Assembly (NCBI RefSeq): GCF_029256985.1
Contig: NZ_JARIDQ010000045.1
Coordinates: forward strand, 1 to 64,000
Reading direction: 5' to 3'
DNA from: Otariodibacter sp.
GTDB lineage: Bacteria > Pseudomonadota > Gammaproteobacteria > Enterobacterales > Pasteurellaceae
Length of the DNA: 64,000 bases
Under the pieces are notes generated by a model, which saw nothing but the letters and a program-made list of their open reading frames with translations, had not been told where the DNA came from and ran no database searches. Positions 19,255 to 30,582 of this stretch are shown piece by piece (position 1 is the stretch's first letter; each line of letters starts with the position of its first letter). Position numbers and translations under genes: made by a program.

Positions 19255-21285
19255 TTGTTTTTGTCTAAATTGATTAATGATCGATCTTCATTTAATCCTT
19301 TCGTTATATCTATAACACTGTTATTAGTGTTAATGCTTGTTGCTTTAACACTTATTTTACCTGAACAAAGTCAAGAGGTACTAAATTGGGCTAAAGCTAC
19401 TATTTTTGTAGACTTTAGTTGGTTTTATATCCTTTCTTTCTCAATATTTTTATTTTTCTTACTTATTTTATCTGTCAGCAGCTTAGGAAATATAAAATTA
19501 GGTTCAAATGAAGAAGAACCGGAATTTTCATTTATTTCATGGTTAGCTATGTTATTTGCTGCAGGTATGGGGGTTGGATTAATGTTCTTTGGCGTAGCTG
19601 AACCATTAACTCACTTCACCTCATCGATTACTACTGGTTCATTAGAACATAAACAACAAGAAGCATTGTTACATACATTCTTTCACTGGGGGATTCATGC
19701 TTGGGCTTGTTATGCAGTCATAGCTCTAGCATTAGCTTACTTCGGATTCCGCTATAAATTACCTCTGGCTTTACGCTCATGTTTTTATCCTTTATTAAAA
19801 GATCGTATTAACGGTAAAATTGGTGATATTATTGATATTGTTGCTTTAATTGCAACTCTTTTTGGTATTATCACTACTCTTGGATATGGCGCATCACAGC
19901 TTGGTGCAGGCTTAGAGCAGATTGGAATACTTAATGAAAGTAACTTTTCAGTTCAAGTTATTGTTATACTTGTCGTAATGACACTTGCGGTAATCTCTGC
20001 CATATCAGGTGTTGGTAAAGGTGTTAAAATGCTGAGTGAAATCAATTTAGGATTAGCATTTTCACTTATGCTATTTGTATTAATTGTAGGTCCTACTCTT
20101 TACTTATTATCATCATTCAGTGATAACTTAGGTAGTTATTTAAGTGGGGTTATCCAATTAAGCTTTAAAACCTATATCTATGAATCAGAAAATACAGGAT
20201 GGTTTACTGGATGGACAGTTCTATATTGGGCATGGTGGTGTTCTTGGGCGCCATTTGTAGGATTATTTATTGCACGTATCTCTCGTGGACGTACGATTCG
20301 TGAGTTTATCTTTGGTGTATTAGCAATCCCATCACTTTTCTGTGTTTTATGGTTTACAATTTTCGGTAATAGTGCAATTTGGTTAGATACTAATGTTGCA
20401 GATGGTGCATTAAGTGCATTAATATCTTCACCAGAAACACTATTATTTAAGTTTTTAGATTATTTGCCTTTATCAACTATTACTGGAATAGTTGCTCTTG
20501 TTATTATTTCATTATTCTTTATTACATCTGCGGACTCAGGTATCTATGTATTAAATAATATCTCATCTCGCGATAAGAGTATGTCATCTCCAAGTTGGCA
20601 AGCAATTATGTGGGGAATCTTAATGTCTGTTGTAGCCATCGTATTAATGAAAGATGGCGGCTTAGGTACCTTACAAACTATGACGCTAATATTTGCCCTT
20701 CCATTCGCAATTCTTATGCTCATTATGTGCATAAGTTTATGGAAAGGTGTGACTGCTGACAAGAAATACTTTGAAGCGAAAGTAACACCAACAAGCGTAT
20801 TCTGGAATGGTGATAAATGGAAAGAACGTCTTGGCCAAATGCTTGTTCAAACACAAGAAAGTGATATTATCAAATTCTTAAAACGTACTGCGTTACCAGC
20901 AATGCGTGAATTACGTCAAGAATTAATTGGAGTTCATAATCTTAATGTTGAAGTAATTCAAGATCTTGAAGATCCTGAAGAACCAAGTGTAGAAATTATT
21001 ATTCATAAAGAAGCAATGCGTGATTTCAAATATGGAATTAGATGTACAAGCCACGAAACTGCTGAACAATTAATCAGTGATGATGGCTTACCTCATATCC
21101 AACATACAAAAACTTATCAACCTATTACTTATTTCTTTGATGGAAGAACAGGTTATGATGTACAATACATGACACGCAATGAACTTATTGTTGATATTCT
21201 AAAACAATATGAACGTTATATGACACTACTCGATAATGTCGGTCAAGAATTAATGGCTCATGAACAAACTGAATTAGCAGAATAG
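19255..21285 (+). CDS. BCCT-family betaine/carnitine/choline transporter (TTG start)
   Basis: MGVGLMFFGVAEPLTHF, WTVLYWAWWCSWAPFVGLFIARISRGRTIREF. Confidence 0.93.
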   Translation: MFLSKLINDRSSFNPFVISITLLLVLMLVALTLILPEQSQEVLNWAKATIFVDFSWFYILSFSIFLFFLLILSVSSLGNIKLGSNEEEPEFSFISWLAMLFAAGMGVGLMFFGVAEPLTHFTSSITTGSLEHKQQEALLHTFFHWGIHAWACYAVIALALAYFGFRYKLPLALRSCFYPLLKDRINGKIGDIIDIVALIATLFGIITTLGYGASQLGAGLEQIGILNESNFSVQVIVILVVMTLAVISAISGVGKGVKMLSEINLGLAFSLMLFVLIVGPTLYLLSSFSDNLGSYLSGVIQLSFKTYIYESENTGWFTGWTVLYWAWWCSWAPFVGLFIARISRGRTIREFIFGVLAIPSLFCVLWFTIFGNSAIWLDTNVADGALSALISSPETLLFKFLDYLPLSTITGIVALVIISLFFITSADSGIYVLNNISSRDKSMSSPSWQAIMWGILMSVVAIVLMKDGGLGTLQTMTLIFALPFAILMLIMCISLWKGVTADKKYFEAKVTPTSVFWNGDKWKERLGQMLVQTQESDIIKFLKRTALPAMRELRQELIGVHNLNVEVIQDLEDPEEPSVEIIIHKEAMRDFKYGIRCTSHETAEQLISDDGLPHIQHTKTYQPITYFFDGRTGYDVQYMTRNELIVDILKQYERYMTLLDNVGQELMAHEQTELAE

Positions 21286-21314
21286 TTCTATCCATTATTT
21301 CATAAAAATAATCA

Positions 21315-21335
21315 AGGGGGCGTTTATCGCCCCCT
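21315..21335 (+). repeat. GC-rich hairpin between tandem BCCT genes
   Basis: AGGGGGCG-TTTAT-CGCCCCCT, perfect 8-bp stem, no T tract. Confidence 0.75.
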
Positions 21336-21351
21336 AGTTCAATCTAGGCTT

Positions 21352-23262
21352 ATGTTTCCATTTAAATTTAATTCTACATTTAATAAGAAAGTCGTTTTTA
21401 GTAGTTTAATTCTTTGTAGCATAATTATCGGTTTTGTTATTTTCAAACCAGAATGGTCTCTCTCTCACCTTTATTCAATCAAACGAATTATCTTTAAGGA
21501 ATTTAGCTGGTTTTATATTCTAACTAGTGCGTTCTTTATCTTTTTTTTAGGCTTTTTATCATTAAGTCGATATGGTGATATAAAACTAGGGATGGATGAA
21601 GAAGAACCTGAATTTAGTCAAGGAGCTTGGTTTTCACTACTTTTTACTGCCGGTATGGGAATAGGTATTATCTTTCTGGGTATAGCTGAACCTCTTTCAC
21701 ACGTAGTATCTCCACTTTCAGATCAATACGTGGAGCGAGAAGCATTATTTCAAAGTATTTTTCACTGGAGTATTAATGCTTGGGCTATTTATGGTGTGAT
21801 TGCACTTGCTATCGCTTACTTCGGCTTTAGGTATAAATTACCATTGTCTCTTCGCTCCTGCTTTTATCCCATACTTAAACAAAAAATTGATGGTGTACTA
21901 GGTGATATTATTGATATATTAGGATTATGTACAACTCTTTTTGGATTAGTTACAACACTTGCATATAGTGCTATTCGTCTAACCAATGCTTTTGCTAACT
22001 ACCGAATTTCAATCCAAATTATTTTGGGTGGTATTTTTATTGTTGCAATTATGCTTTCAATGAGAAAATTAGCTCATGGACTAAAAATCATCAGCCAGAT
22101 CAATTTAACTTTATCTATTGTATTACTTATTTTTGTATTAATTACAGGCCCTACAGCTTACTTAATGTCAGCATTTACTGAAAATATAGGTTACTACTTA
22201 AGTGGATTTATTAATACGGGCTTTCGGACTTATGTTTACGAGCCTGAGAAAACAAAATGGTTTACTGATTGGACGATTTTGTATTGGGCTTGGTGGTTCT
22301 CTTGGGCTCCTTCTTTTGGGATCTTTATTGCTCGTATTTCCAGAGGAAGAAGTATCAGAGAGTTTATTTTTGGTATTCTTATAGTACCAAGTATATTTTT
22401 TATTATTTGGTTTACTGTTTTTGGTAATAGTGCAATTTGGATCAATGATTATCTCGCTGATGGCAAATTAAATGAATTAATTAGCCAAGCAGGAAAATTA
22501 CTTTTTGCTTTTTTGGATTATTTGCCATTTTCATCTATTTCCTACTATGTAACAGTAGCAATTATCTTGCTTTTTTTTATTACCACCATTGATTTTGGTA
22601 TCTACATTTTAAATAACATCTCATCTCGAGATAAAAGTATTGTTTCACCTAATTGGCAAGCGATTATGTGGGGAGGATTATTAGCGGGTATAACATTTAT
22701 CCTTTTTCGATCTGGTGGCTTAGATGCGCTACATTCTACCATGCTAATTTTCTCACTACCTTTTGTATTTCTGATGTTAGGAATGGCGTATAGTTTAATC
22801 AAAGGGTTAAAATTTGACTATTACTATTACAATACAGAATTGAATAATCAAGCATGGGATAATAAAGAATGGCGTGATCAATTAACTGAATTGCTCACAA
22901 CTCATGATAAAAAAGAAATGCTTTTCTATTTAAAACATACCGTGTTGACTGCTATGCGTGAATTACGCCAAGAACTAATTGGGATTTATGATCTTGATGT
23001 CCATTTAGAAACAGAATTTGAACACTCGCTACCTAAAGTCCTATTTACTATCGAAACTCCAAATAAACATTTGTTTAGCTATGTGCTTGAAGCACAATTA
23101 CAAATTACGGAAAATACTGAACTGAATGATGAAATCGAAAAAACTTATCCCTTACAAGTTACTATTAACGAGGGAGAATTTAGCTATGAAATTCAGCATA
23201 TCGGAAAAAAAGAATTGATTGTTGATATTCTGCAACAATATGAACAGCATTTACAAAATTAA
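21352..23262 (+). CDS. BCCT-family transporter, tandem paralog
   Basis: Same motifs as 19255-21285, diverged throughout. Confidence 0.92.
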   Translation: MFPFKFNSTFNKKVVFSSLILCSIIIGFVIFKPEWSLSHLYSIKRIIFKEFSWFYILTSAFFIFFLGFLSLSRYGDIKLGMDEEEPEFSQGAWFSLLFTAGMGIGIIFLGIAEPLSHVVSPLSDQYVEREALFQSIFHWSINAWAIYGVIALAIAYFGFRYKLPLSLRSCFYPILKQKIDGVLGDIIDILGLCTTLFGLVTTLAYSAIRLTNAFANYRISIQIILGGIFIVAIMLSMRKLAHGLKIISQINLTLSIVLLIFVLITGPTAYLMSAFTENIGYYLSGFINTGFRTYVYEPEKTKWFTDWTILYWAWWFSWAPSFGIFIARISRGRSIREFIFGILIVPSIFFIIWFTVFGNSAIWINDYLADGKLNELISQAGKLLFAFLDYLPFSSISYYVTVAIILLFFITTIDFGIYILNNISSRDKSIVSPNWQAIMWGGLLAGITFILFRSGGLDALHSTMLIFSLPFVFLMLGMAYSLIKGLKFDYYYYNTELNNQAWDNKEWRDQLTELLTTHDKKEMLFYLKHTVLTAMRELRQELIGIYDLDVHLETEFEHSLPKVLFTIETPNKHLFSYVLEAQLQITENTELNDEIEKTYPLQVTINEGEFSYEIQHIGKKELIVDILQQYEQHLQN

Positions 23263-23293
23263 AACTCCAATCTTTTTAAATACTACCTATATT

Positions 23294-23309
23294 AAGCAAT
23301 CGTTTGCTT
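23294..23309. promoter_or_regulatory. PurR-box-like palindrome upstream of purine permease
   Basis: AAGCAATCGTTTGCTT, 13/16 identity to ACGCAAACGTTTGCGT. Confidence 0.5.
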
Positions 23310-23370
23310 AATGAAAAATGCTTGTGTAGAATGCTCGCCTAATTTTTTTATAACTATCTTGAGGCCTATC

Positions 23371-24684
23371 ATGTCGGTTCAATCTCTCTTTCAACTAAAA
23401 GAACGAGGCTCCAACATTAGACAAGAAATCATCGCTGGTTTAACTACTTTCCTTGCTATGGTTTATTCTGTCATCGTTGTTCCAAATATGTTAAGTGCAG
23501 CAGGTTTCCCTGCTGATTCTGTTTTTATTGCCACCTGTTTAGTTGCAGGTTTAGGATCTATTTTAATCGGCTTATGGGCTAATGTGCCAATGGCTATTGG
23601 TTGTGCGATTTCACTTACTGCATTTACCGCTTTTAGCTTAGTTCTAGGCCAAGGAATTAGTGTACCTGTTGCATTAGGTGCAATATTTTTAATGGGTGTA
23701 GTTTTCACACTTGTGTCAGTAACAGGAATCCGTGGTTGGATTTTGCGTAATCTACCTTCAAGTATTGCCCATGGTGCAGGGATTGGAATTGGCTTATTTT
23801 TACTTTTAATCGCAACAAATGGTGTTGGTTTAGTAGTCGGAAATAATGCTGGTTTACCTGTAAAAATGGGCGAATTTACTTCATTCCCTGTTATTATGAC
23901 ATTAATTGGATTAGCTACAATTATTGGCTTAGAACGCTTACAAGTAAAAGGTTCTATCCTATGGGTAATTATCGCTATTACAGTTATCGGTTTAATTATC
24001 GATCCAAATGTTAAATTTGAAGGTAATGTTTTTAAACTGCCAAGCTTTGGTGAAAACTCTCAATTATTTAATTTAGATATTATGGGGGCATTAAATACCG
24101 CTATCCTTCCTGTAGTATTTGCACTAGTGATGACTGCAATTTTTGATGCTACAGGTACAATACGAGCAGTAGCAGGCCAAGCGAATCTACTTGATAAACA
24201 AGGTCAAATTATCAATGGTGGTAAAGCCCTTACTTCTGACTCAATGAGTAGTATTCTTTCTGGTTTATTCGGTACTGCACCCGCTGCTGTTTATATTGAA
24301 TCTGCTGCCGGTACAGCTGTGGGTGGAAAAACAGGTCTAACTGCAATCGTTGTTGGTATTCTTTTCCTACTAATGCTTTTCTTCCAACCTCTTGCATTTT
24401 TAGTACCGGGATACGCAACTGCACCAGCACTAATGTATGTTGGACTTTTAATGTTAAGCAACGTATCTAAATTAGACTTTGATGATTTCGTTGGGGCTAT
24501 GTCAGGTTTAATTTGTGCAGTATTTATCGTGCTTACTGCTAATATTGTTACAGGTATCATGCTTGGATTTGCAAGCTTAGTACTTGGCCGTATTATTTCA
24601 GGTGAAGTTAAAAGACTTAATATTGGTACAGTAATTATTGCTATTGTCCTCGTTGCATTCTATGCACTAGGCTATGCAATTTAA
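23371..24684 (+). CDS. NCS2-family (AzgA-type) purine permease
   Basis: [51 protein letters not shown]. Start placed at MSVQSLFQL. Confidence 0.9.
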   Translation: MSVQSLFQLKERGSNIRQEIIAGLTTFLAMVYSVIVVPNMLSAAGFPADSVFIATCLVAGLGSILIGLWANVPMAIGCAISLTAFTAFSLVLGQGISVPVALGAIFLMGVVFTLVSVTGIRGWILRNLPSSIAHGAGIGIGLFLLLIATNGVGLVVGNNAGLPVKMGEFTSFPVIMTLIGLATIIGLERLQVKGSILWVIIAITVIGLIIDPNVKFEGNVFKLPSFGENSQLFNLDIMGALNTAILPVVFALVMTAIFDATGTIRAVAGQANLLDKQGQIINGGKALTSDSMSSILSGLFGTAPAAVYIESAAGTAVGGKTGLTAIVVGILFLLMLFFQPLAFLVPGYATAPALMYVGLLMLSNVSKLDFDDFVGAMSGLICAVFIVLTANIVTGIMLGFASLVLGRIISGEVKRLNIGTVIIAIVLVAFYALGYAI

Positions 24685-24702
24685 TTTTCTAACACGATAA
24701 AA

Positions 24703-24732
24703 TTAAGGGCTAAGTAATGACTTAGCCCTTAA
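24703..24732. terminator. Terminator between permease and lipoprotein gene
   Basis: TTAAGGGCTAAGT-AATG-ACTTAGCCCTTAA. Confidence 0.8.
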
Positions 24733-24757
24733 AATTCTTTTCTAACAAATCAATCGG

Positions 24758-24958
24758 TTATTTTGTTTCTTGTATCTTGTGATTCTCAAATTGAATTGTT
24801 TGGGTTTCCATCTTTTTCAACTTACCCTCTTTAACTAAACGCTCAAATTCTGCATCTCCATAAATGAAACGTGCTGAACGTTCATCTTTATAATAATCTA
24901 TCGATTCACACCCAAATAAGCCAATTAAACATAACGACATCAAGACCGATTTTTTCAC
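24758..24958 (-). CDS. Small hypothetical lipoprotein
   Basis: 66 aa, signal peptide with lipobox LFGC. Confidence 0.65.
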   Translation of the reverse strand: MKKSVLMSLCLIGLFGCESIDYYKDERSARFIYGDAEFERLVKEGKLKKMETQTIQFENHKIQETK

Positions 24959-24982
24959 TTCTTCTCCTTATTCTAGCTAAAT

Positions 24983-24991
24983 ACAAGCGGT
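24983..24991 (+). repeat. Apl-type uptake signal sequence
   Basis: ACAAGCGGT followed by TTTTAATATTTTGCAAAA. Confidence 0.8.
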
Positions 24992-25052
24992 TAGTTCATT
25001 TTAATATTTTGCAAAATTATATATAACCATATAACTTCTCACACAAACAAAA

Positions 25053-25100
25053 ATACGGTCAATCAGAATAGAATTTTTATTAAACTCAGATTGACCGTAT
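25053..25100 (-). terminator. Hairpin downstream of the SDR gene
   Basis: ATACGGTCAATC...GATTGACCGTAT, perfect 12-bp stem, 24-nt loop. Confidence 0.55.
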
Positions 25101-25126
25101 AGTTATAGCTAAGAATTCAGGATCAC

Positions 25127-25882
25127 TTAACGCATTTCTCTATGCACATTCAATGGCGCAAAAGTTTGTGCGGTTGGCATCACCTCAACACGATTGATGT
25201 TTACATGAGGAGGTTGTTGATTAAGCCATAATACAATATTTGCAATATCTTCTGGTGTGATAGATTGTACGTTTTCATAGACTTTAGCAGCTTTTTCATC
25301 ATCACCTTTAAAACGAACGTTAGAAAACTCAGTTCCGCCACTTAAACCCGGTTCTACATTACTTACACGTATTGCTGTACCCGCTAAATCTGCTCGTAAA
25401 TTTAAGCTAAATTGTTTAACAAAGGCTTTGGTTGCTCCATAAACATTACCACCCGGATATGGATAAGTACCCGCAATTGAGCCAAGATTAATGATATGCC
25501 CCGAGTTTTTTTCTACCATTTCAGGTAGAACAAGATGAGTAACGGTAACAAGCCCTTTGATATTCGTATCAATCATTTGATACCAATCTTGCAAATCCAC
25601 TTTATGAGCTGGTTCAAGCCCAAGAGCTAACCCTGCATTATTCACGAGTAGATCGATAGATTGCCAACCTTCTGGACGATTAGATAATGCTTCCTTTGTT
25701 TGTTGAGTATCACTCACATCAAAGGCTAATGGGAGAAAATTATCACCTAGTTCTGTTTTGATTTCAGCTAAACGTTCTGCTCGTCGCCCTGTTCCAATCA
25801 CTTTATACCCTGTAGCAATCAAACTTTTGCAAATGGCTAAGCCAAAACCTGCAGTAGCTCCTGTTACTAATGCTGTTTTCAT
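25127..25882 (-). CDS. ydfG: SDR-family oxidoreductase (YdfG-like)
   Basis: TGATAGFG, NNAGLA, YGATKAFVKQF; start MKTALVTG at 25882. Confidence 0.9.
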   Translation of the reverse strand: MKTALVTGATAGFGLAICKSLIATGYKVIGTGRRAERLAEIKTELGDNFLPLAFDVSDTQQTKEALSNRPEGWQSIDLLVNNAGLALGLEPAHKVDLQDWYQMIDTNIKGLVTVTHLVLPEMVEKNSGHIINLGSIAGTYPYPGGNVYGATKAFVKQFSLNLRADLAGTAIRVSNVEPGLSGGTEFSNVRFKGDDEKAAKVYENVQSITPEDIANIVLWLNQQPPHVNINRVEVMPTAQTFAPLNVHREMR

Positions 25883-25953
25883 TGTTTTCTCCCTATATGC
25901 TCTATTTATTATGATTAAATTTTGCAAAATTATTGAACAATCTTACCGCTTGT

Positions 25954-26406
25954 TTAGACTTCATCAATAATAAACTCAAACCAATCTATCACATCTTTTT
26001 CGTGAATACCGTTTTTAATGAGAATATCCGCATTTTTTACTGAATTTGGATCTTGTGAAATAAGTGGATGCCAATCGAATAACGGTTTACCTTCATACAA
26101 TAAACGATATGCACAAGTTTTAGGTAGCCAGTGAAAATCAGGTAAATTTCGTTTAGTTAATTTTGTGCAATCGTGTTCAATTTCAAAGCGATTGAGATAA
26201 TTGCTACATTTGCCCGATTCCACATCTAACAAATTACAGGCAACGGAAGTATAGAAAAGACGCTCTCTTTTGCCTCTACCTTCAAGATATTTACGATAGC
26301 AACATTTACCACAGCCATCACATAAAGCTTCCCATTCTGCTTCATTCATCTCCAGTAATGACTTTTTCTTCCAAAAGAAAGGCGTGATCTCTTGCTCTTT
26401 ATTCAT
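25954..26406 (-). CDS. YcgN-family cysteine-cluster protein
   Basis: CDGCGKCCYRKY, CNLLD, CTKL, CAYRLL. Confidence 0.88.
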   Translation of the reverse strand: MNKEQEITPFFWKKKSLLEMNEAEWEALCDGCGKCCYRKYLEGRGKRERLFYTSVACNLLDVESGKCSNYLNRFEIEHDCTKLTKRNLPDFHWLPKTCAYRLLYEGKPLFDWHPLISQDPNSVKNADILIKNGIHEKDVIDWFEFIIDEV

Positions 26407-26726
26407 TAGCGTACAACTACCGCTGTCCCTGTAGCCACAACGATAAACATTCCCTTATCACCACCCATTGATTGATATTCAAAGGAAACACCAACAACTG
26501 CATTAGCACCTAACCTTTTTGCTTCTTGTTCTAATTCAGTCAAAGCATTTCGGCGGGATTGATTTAATTTACTCTCATAAGCTCCAGAGCGTCCACCAAG
26601 GAAATCAGTAACACCAGCAAATAAATCACGTAAAAAATTAGCACCAGCAACTACTTCACCAAAAACTAATCCTTTATATTCAATAATTTCTTTACCTTCA
26701 AATGAAGGCGTAGTTGTAATTAACAC
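26406..26726 (-). CDS. YbjQ/UPF0145-family protein
   Basis: GLVFGEVVAGANFLRDLFAGVTDFLGGRSGAYE, GANAVVGVSFEY. Confidence 0.9.
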   Translation of the reverse strand: MLITTTPSFEGKEIIEYKGLVFGEVVAGANFLRDLFAGVTDFLGGRSGAYESKLNQSRRNALTELEQEAKRLGANAVVGVSFEYQSMGGDKGMFIVVATGTAVVVR

Positions 26727-27340
26727 TAGTATTCCTCTTCTAATTGTTGTTTAAGTGATTTCAATGCAACCGCTCTATGCGAAATTTTCTTTTTTTCTGC
26801 CGTTTCCAATTCAGCAAAAGTAGATTGTTTTGGCGGATAGAAAAAGAGAGAATCGTACCCAAAACCATTATTACCTTTCTCTTCACGTAAAATTGTGCCA
26901 AAACATTCACCCAATGCAATTTTGGGGGTTGGGTCTTTTTCATGCTTGAGAAACACAATACAACTGACAAATTTAGCTCTGCGATGTTCATCTTCCACCG
27001 CATCTAATTCTTTTAATAATTTTCGACGATTTGCTGCATCATCCCCATCTATACCAGCATAACGTGCAGAATATAATCCCGGTGCGCCACCTAGTGCCTC
27101 AACCGATAATCCTGAATCATCTGCAATAGCAGGTAATCCCGTCATTTGAGAAGCATAACGTGCTTTTAATAATGCATTCTCAACGAAAGTTAAACCGGTT
27201 TCTTCTGGACTACTCAAACCAAACTCACTTTGTGCAACCACATCAAAACCATATTCGCTCAGTACATCCGCCATTTCTTTAACTTTCCCCGCATTACCTG
27301 TTGCAAGTACAACTTTTATTTTTTCCACTTTATTCTCCAT
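26726..27340 (-). CDS. rdgB: XTP/dITP diphosphatase
   Basis: [37 protein letters not shown]. Confidence 0.96.
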   Translation of the reverse strand: MENKVEKIKVVLATGNAGKVKEMADVLSEYGFDVVAQSEFGLSSPEETGLTFVENALLKARYASQMTGLPAIADDSGLSVEALGGAPGLYSARYAGIDGDDAANRRKLLKELDAVEDEHRRAKFVSCIVFLKHEKDPTPKIALGECFGTILREEKGNNGFGYDSLFFYPPKQSTFAELETAEKKKISHRAVALKSLKQQLEEEY

Positions 27341-27382
27341 TTTGCAAATCTTTTATCTAAACTAACCGCTTGTACGTATAAC

Positions 27383-28318
27383 TTAATCATACAAACTAGG
27401 ATCACCTTTATTCGGACGTGTTTTAAAACGACGATGTAACCACATATATTGTGATTGAGCCCTCATAATTTCCTTTTCAACCAACTTATTCATTTTGGTT
27501 GCAATCACAACCTCATCTTCATCAGCATAAATATCAGCTGGTGGGCTAATTTTTACTGTATAACCTGAAAAATCATCATGACGAATTGGTGAAAATGGTA
27601 CCACAAGACTATTTGGAGCAGATTTTAGCAATATTGCTGTGCCTGTTGTAGTACAAGCATCTTTAACCGCAAAGAATGGTACAAACACACTTTTTCTCCG
27701 CCCATAATCATGATCTGGCGCATACCACATAGCATTACCATCCAATAATGCCTTTATCATTCCTCGCACATCTTTTCGATCTAACATCGCTTTATTCGAT
27801 CTCACTCGACCTCTAAACTGGAACCAATCAAAAAGTGGATTATCATTAGGGCGGTAAACTCCCACACCTTGATAATGTAATCCAACAATTCTAGCACCTA
27901 ATTCTAAAGTCAGGAAATGAACTCCAATAAACAGCACACCTTTTTCACCACTATTGCGTAGATGTTCAATGCCCTCAATCTTAGACCATTTTAACACTCG
28001 CTTATCTGACCAAAACCATGCCATCCCGGTTTCAATAATCGCCATTCCTACGGACTCTAGGTTCTTAGCTAGAATCTTATTGATTTGTTGTTCCGTATAA
28101 TCAGGGAAGCATAGTTCAAGGTTACGACGTGCAATTCGCATTCTTCGTTTGCCAAATCCTAATGATGCAAATAATTTGCCTAGTCCTTTTCCAATACGAA
28201 CTAAGACAGGATAAGGTAAACACAAGATAAGACGAAATACGCCAAAACCAATCCACAATCCCCAATATTTGGGATGCAGAAAATGCCATTGAAATGGTGG
28301 TAACTGCTTTTGATTCAT
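27383..28318 (-). CDS. lpxL: Lipid A biosynthesis acyltransferase (LpxL/HtrB family)
   Basis: HFLHPKYWGLWIGFGVFRL, IGVHFLTLELGARI, YAPDHDYG. Confidence 0.9.
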   Translation of the reverse strand: MNQKQLPPFQWHFLHPKYWGLWIGFGVFRLILCLPYPVLVRIGKGLGKLFASLGFGKRRMRIARRNLELCFPDYTEQQINKILAKNLESVGMAIIETGMAWFWSDKRVLKWSKIEGIEHLRNSGEKGVLFIGVHFLTLELGARIVGLHYQGVGVYRPNDNPLFDWFQFRGRVRSNKAMLDRKDVRGMIKALLDGNAMWYAPDHDYGRRKSVFVPFFAVKDACTTTGTAILLKSAPNSLVVPFSPIRHDDFSGYTVKISPPADIYADEDEVVIATKMNKLVEKEIMRAQSQYMWLHRRFKTRPNKGDPSLYD

Positions 28319-28550
28319 ATTGTTCTCTTTTTATAAAAAACTAATTATTTTATTTAGTAATGTTCAATTCATTTAATTACCAAGCTGAGATTATAGTCGA
28401 AAACACATTAAAAGTGTTAAGTAGATCAAATTTTGAGATTTTACTTTTGAGTAGGTATTGAAATTCAATCAAGAAACACATAACTTTAACTTAACCAATA
28501 AATAATTATATTTATTTGGTTATAGATGTTTTAATTATGAGGAAAATGCT

Positions 28551-28880
28551 ATGACAATCAATATTTCAAGCAAACAAATGGATGTTACCCCAGCAATTCG
28601 CTCTCACATTGAAGAGCGTTTAGCAAAATTAAATAAATGGAAAATACAACTCATCAGTCCGCATTTTATGATCCACAAACTACCTAACGGTTATGAAGTT
28701 GAAGCTTCAATTGGTACTCCTGCTGGAGAGTTGTTTGCAAAAGCTCAAGATGAGGATTTATACAAGGCTATTAACGACGTCGAAACAAAACTTGAAACAC
28801 AACTCAATAAACAAAAACAAAAAGAGGAAGCTCGCCGTACTGATGATAGCTTAAAAAACTTAAATGAGGTTGTTGAATAA
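28551..28880 (+). CDS. raiA: Ribosome-associated inhibitor / hibernation factor
   Basis: MTINISSKQMDVTPAIRSHIEERLAKL; YfiA/HPF fold. Confidence 0.93.
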   Translation: MTINISSKQMDVTPAIRSHIEERLAKLNKWKIQLISPHFMIHKLPNGYEVEASIGTPAGELFAKAQDEDLYKAINDVETKLETQLNKQKQKEEARRTDDSLKNLNEVVE

Positions 28881-28946
28881 CTTTAAATCATAAAACTAGT
28901 TAGCAAAAAAATAAGATAATGAGCCGAACACTATGTTTGGCTTTTT

Positions 28947-29732
28947 TTAATCATTTAAAAACAAGGGGCCTAAACGTCCCTTAGGCAAATTGAAATGTTC
29001 GGGATAATGCACATCAACTAAATATAATCCCTCTGCTTTTGCAGTCGGAGCAGCTAACTTTCTGTCTTTTTGCTCCAGTAACCACTTAATCCATTCTATC
29101 GGTTGTTTACCTTGCCCAACTTCAATTAAGCTACCGACAATATTACGCACCATATGATGCACAAACGCATTCGCTTGAATATCGACGATAATGTAATCTT
29201 GCTGACGGGTTACTTTTAAATGATGGACATTTCGCCAAGGGGATTTAGATTGGCATTGAGCTGCACGAAATGAGCTAAAATCATTTTCACCAAGTAAAAA
29301 CTGCCCTGCTTCGTGCATTTTTTCGTGATCAAGTGGTGGATGATAAAGGGAAACACCAAATGGCAAAATTGCAGGACGTAATTTTTGATTATAAATAATA
29401 TAACGATAACGACGAGCTGTTGCACTAAAACGAGCGTGAAAATCATTGCTCACTTCAACTGCCCATTTCACTGCAATATCAGAAGGTAAATGCACATTGG
29501 TACCAAAACACCAACTTTTTAAAGGGCGATCCGCTTCTGTATCAAAATGAACAACTTGCCCTGTACCATGTACACCAGAATCAGTTCTACCTGCACAAAA
29601 TACTTCACAAGGTAAATTTGCAACTATTGATAACGCTTCTTCCAGTTTTTGTTGGACTGAATCTAAATGTTGTTGTCGTTGCCAACCGTAATAACGGCTT
29701 CCATCATACTCAATCCCTAATGCGACTCTCAT
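28947..29732 (-). CDS. truA: tRNA pseudouridine(38-40) synthase
   Basis: [12 protein letters not shown], catalytic [15 protein letters not shown]. Confidence 0.97.
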   Translation of the reverse strand: MRVALGIEYDGSRYYGWQRQQHLDSVQQKLEEALSIVANLPCEVFCAGRTDSGVHGTGQVVHFDTEADRPLKSWCFGTNVHLPSDIAVKWAVEVSNDFHARFSATARRYRYIIYNQKLRPAILPFGVSLYHPPLDHEKMHEAGQFLLGENDFSSFRAAQCQSKSPWRNVHHLKVTRQQDYIIVDIQANAFVHHMVRNIVGSLIEVGQGKQPIEWIKWLLEQKDRKLAAPTAKAEGLYLVDVHYPEHFNLPKGRLGPLFLND

Positions 29733-29772
29733 TTGCAAATTTTTCCTTTTATCTTACCGCTTGTATTTTTTC

Positions 29773-30429
29773 TTATCGGGTAATAAGCGATAAAAACTCT
29801 TTACGAGTTTCTCTATCTTTTAAGAATACACCGCCGAATGCAGATGTCATTGTTTGACTATTAGTATCTTTTACACCACGACATTTCACACAAAAGTGTG
29901 TTGCTTTCACATATACTGCTACGTCTTCTGTTTCTAAAATAGTTTGAAATGCGGTTAATATTTGTTCCGTAAAACGTTCTTGAACTTGCGGACGTTGCGC
30001 AAAAAATTGCACCACGCGGTTAATTTTAGATAATCCAATCACCCAATCTTTGGGATAATAAGCAACAGCGACCGAACCATCAATGGTTACAAAATGATGC
30101 TCACAAGTACTGGTTAAGGTAATATCATCAACGATCACCATCTCGCTAACTTTCATCTGATTACGAATCTTCGTAATTTTAGGAAAAGTTTGATAATCCA
30201 GCCCACTAAAGATTTCATCCACATACATTTTTGCTAAACGGTGCGGAGTCTCTTCTAAACTATCATCTCGTAAATCTAACCCAAGTAATTCGAGTACCGC
30301 TCGTATATGCTGTTGAATTTCCGCTCGACGATCATCTTTATCTTTTTGGTGGGGAATGGTTGGCGTTTCAATACCTTTAGCCAGCAACGCCTCTCTAACA
30401 CTCTGTGCTTCTGGAGAAATGGTGTTCAT
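29773..30429 (-). CDS. folE: GTP cyclohydrolase I
   Basis: [25 protein letters not shown]. Confidence 0.97.
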   Translation of the reverse strand: MNTISPEAQSVREALLAKGIETPTIPHQKDKDDRRAEIQQHIRAVLELLGLDLRDDSLEETPHRLAKMYVDEIFSGLDYQTFPKITKIRNQMKVSEMVIVDDITLTSTCEHHFVTIDGSVAVAYYPKDWVIGLSKINRVVQFFAQRPQVQERFTEQILTAFQTILETEDVAVYVKATHFCVKCRGVKDTNSQTMTSAFGGVFLKDRETRKEFLSLITR

Positions 30430-30582
30430 TGAATATCCTCTAAAATTTCAAGCCAAAGATTCTATCAAATTACTTTAAAAAAACAATGTAGGGCAACGAA
30501 AAGTCAATAAAAATACAATAAAAAAAGATTAAAATTGTGTAAAATGAGTAGTAATTATTCTCAATTAATTAACTAGTAGGTT

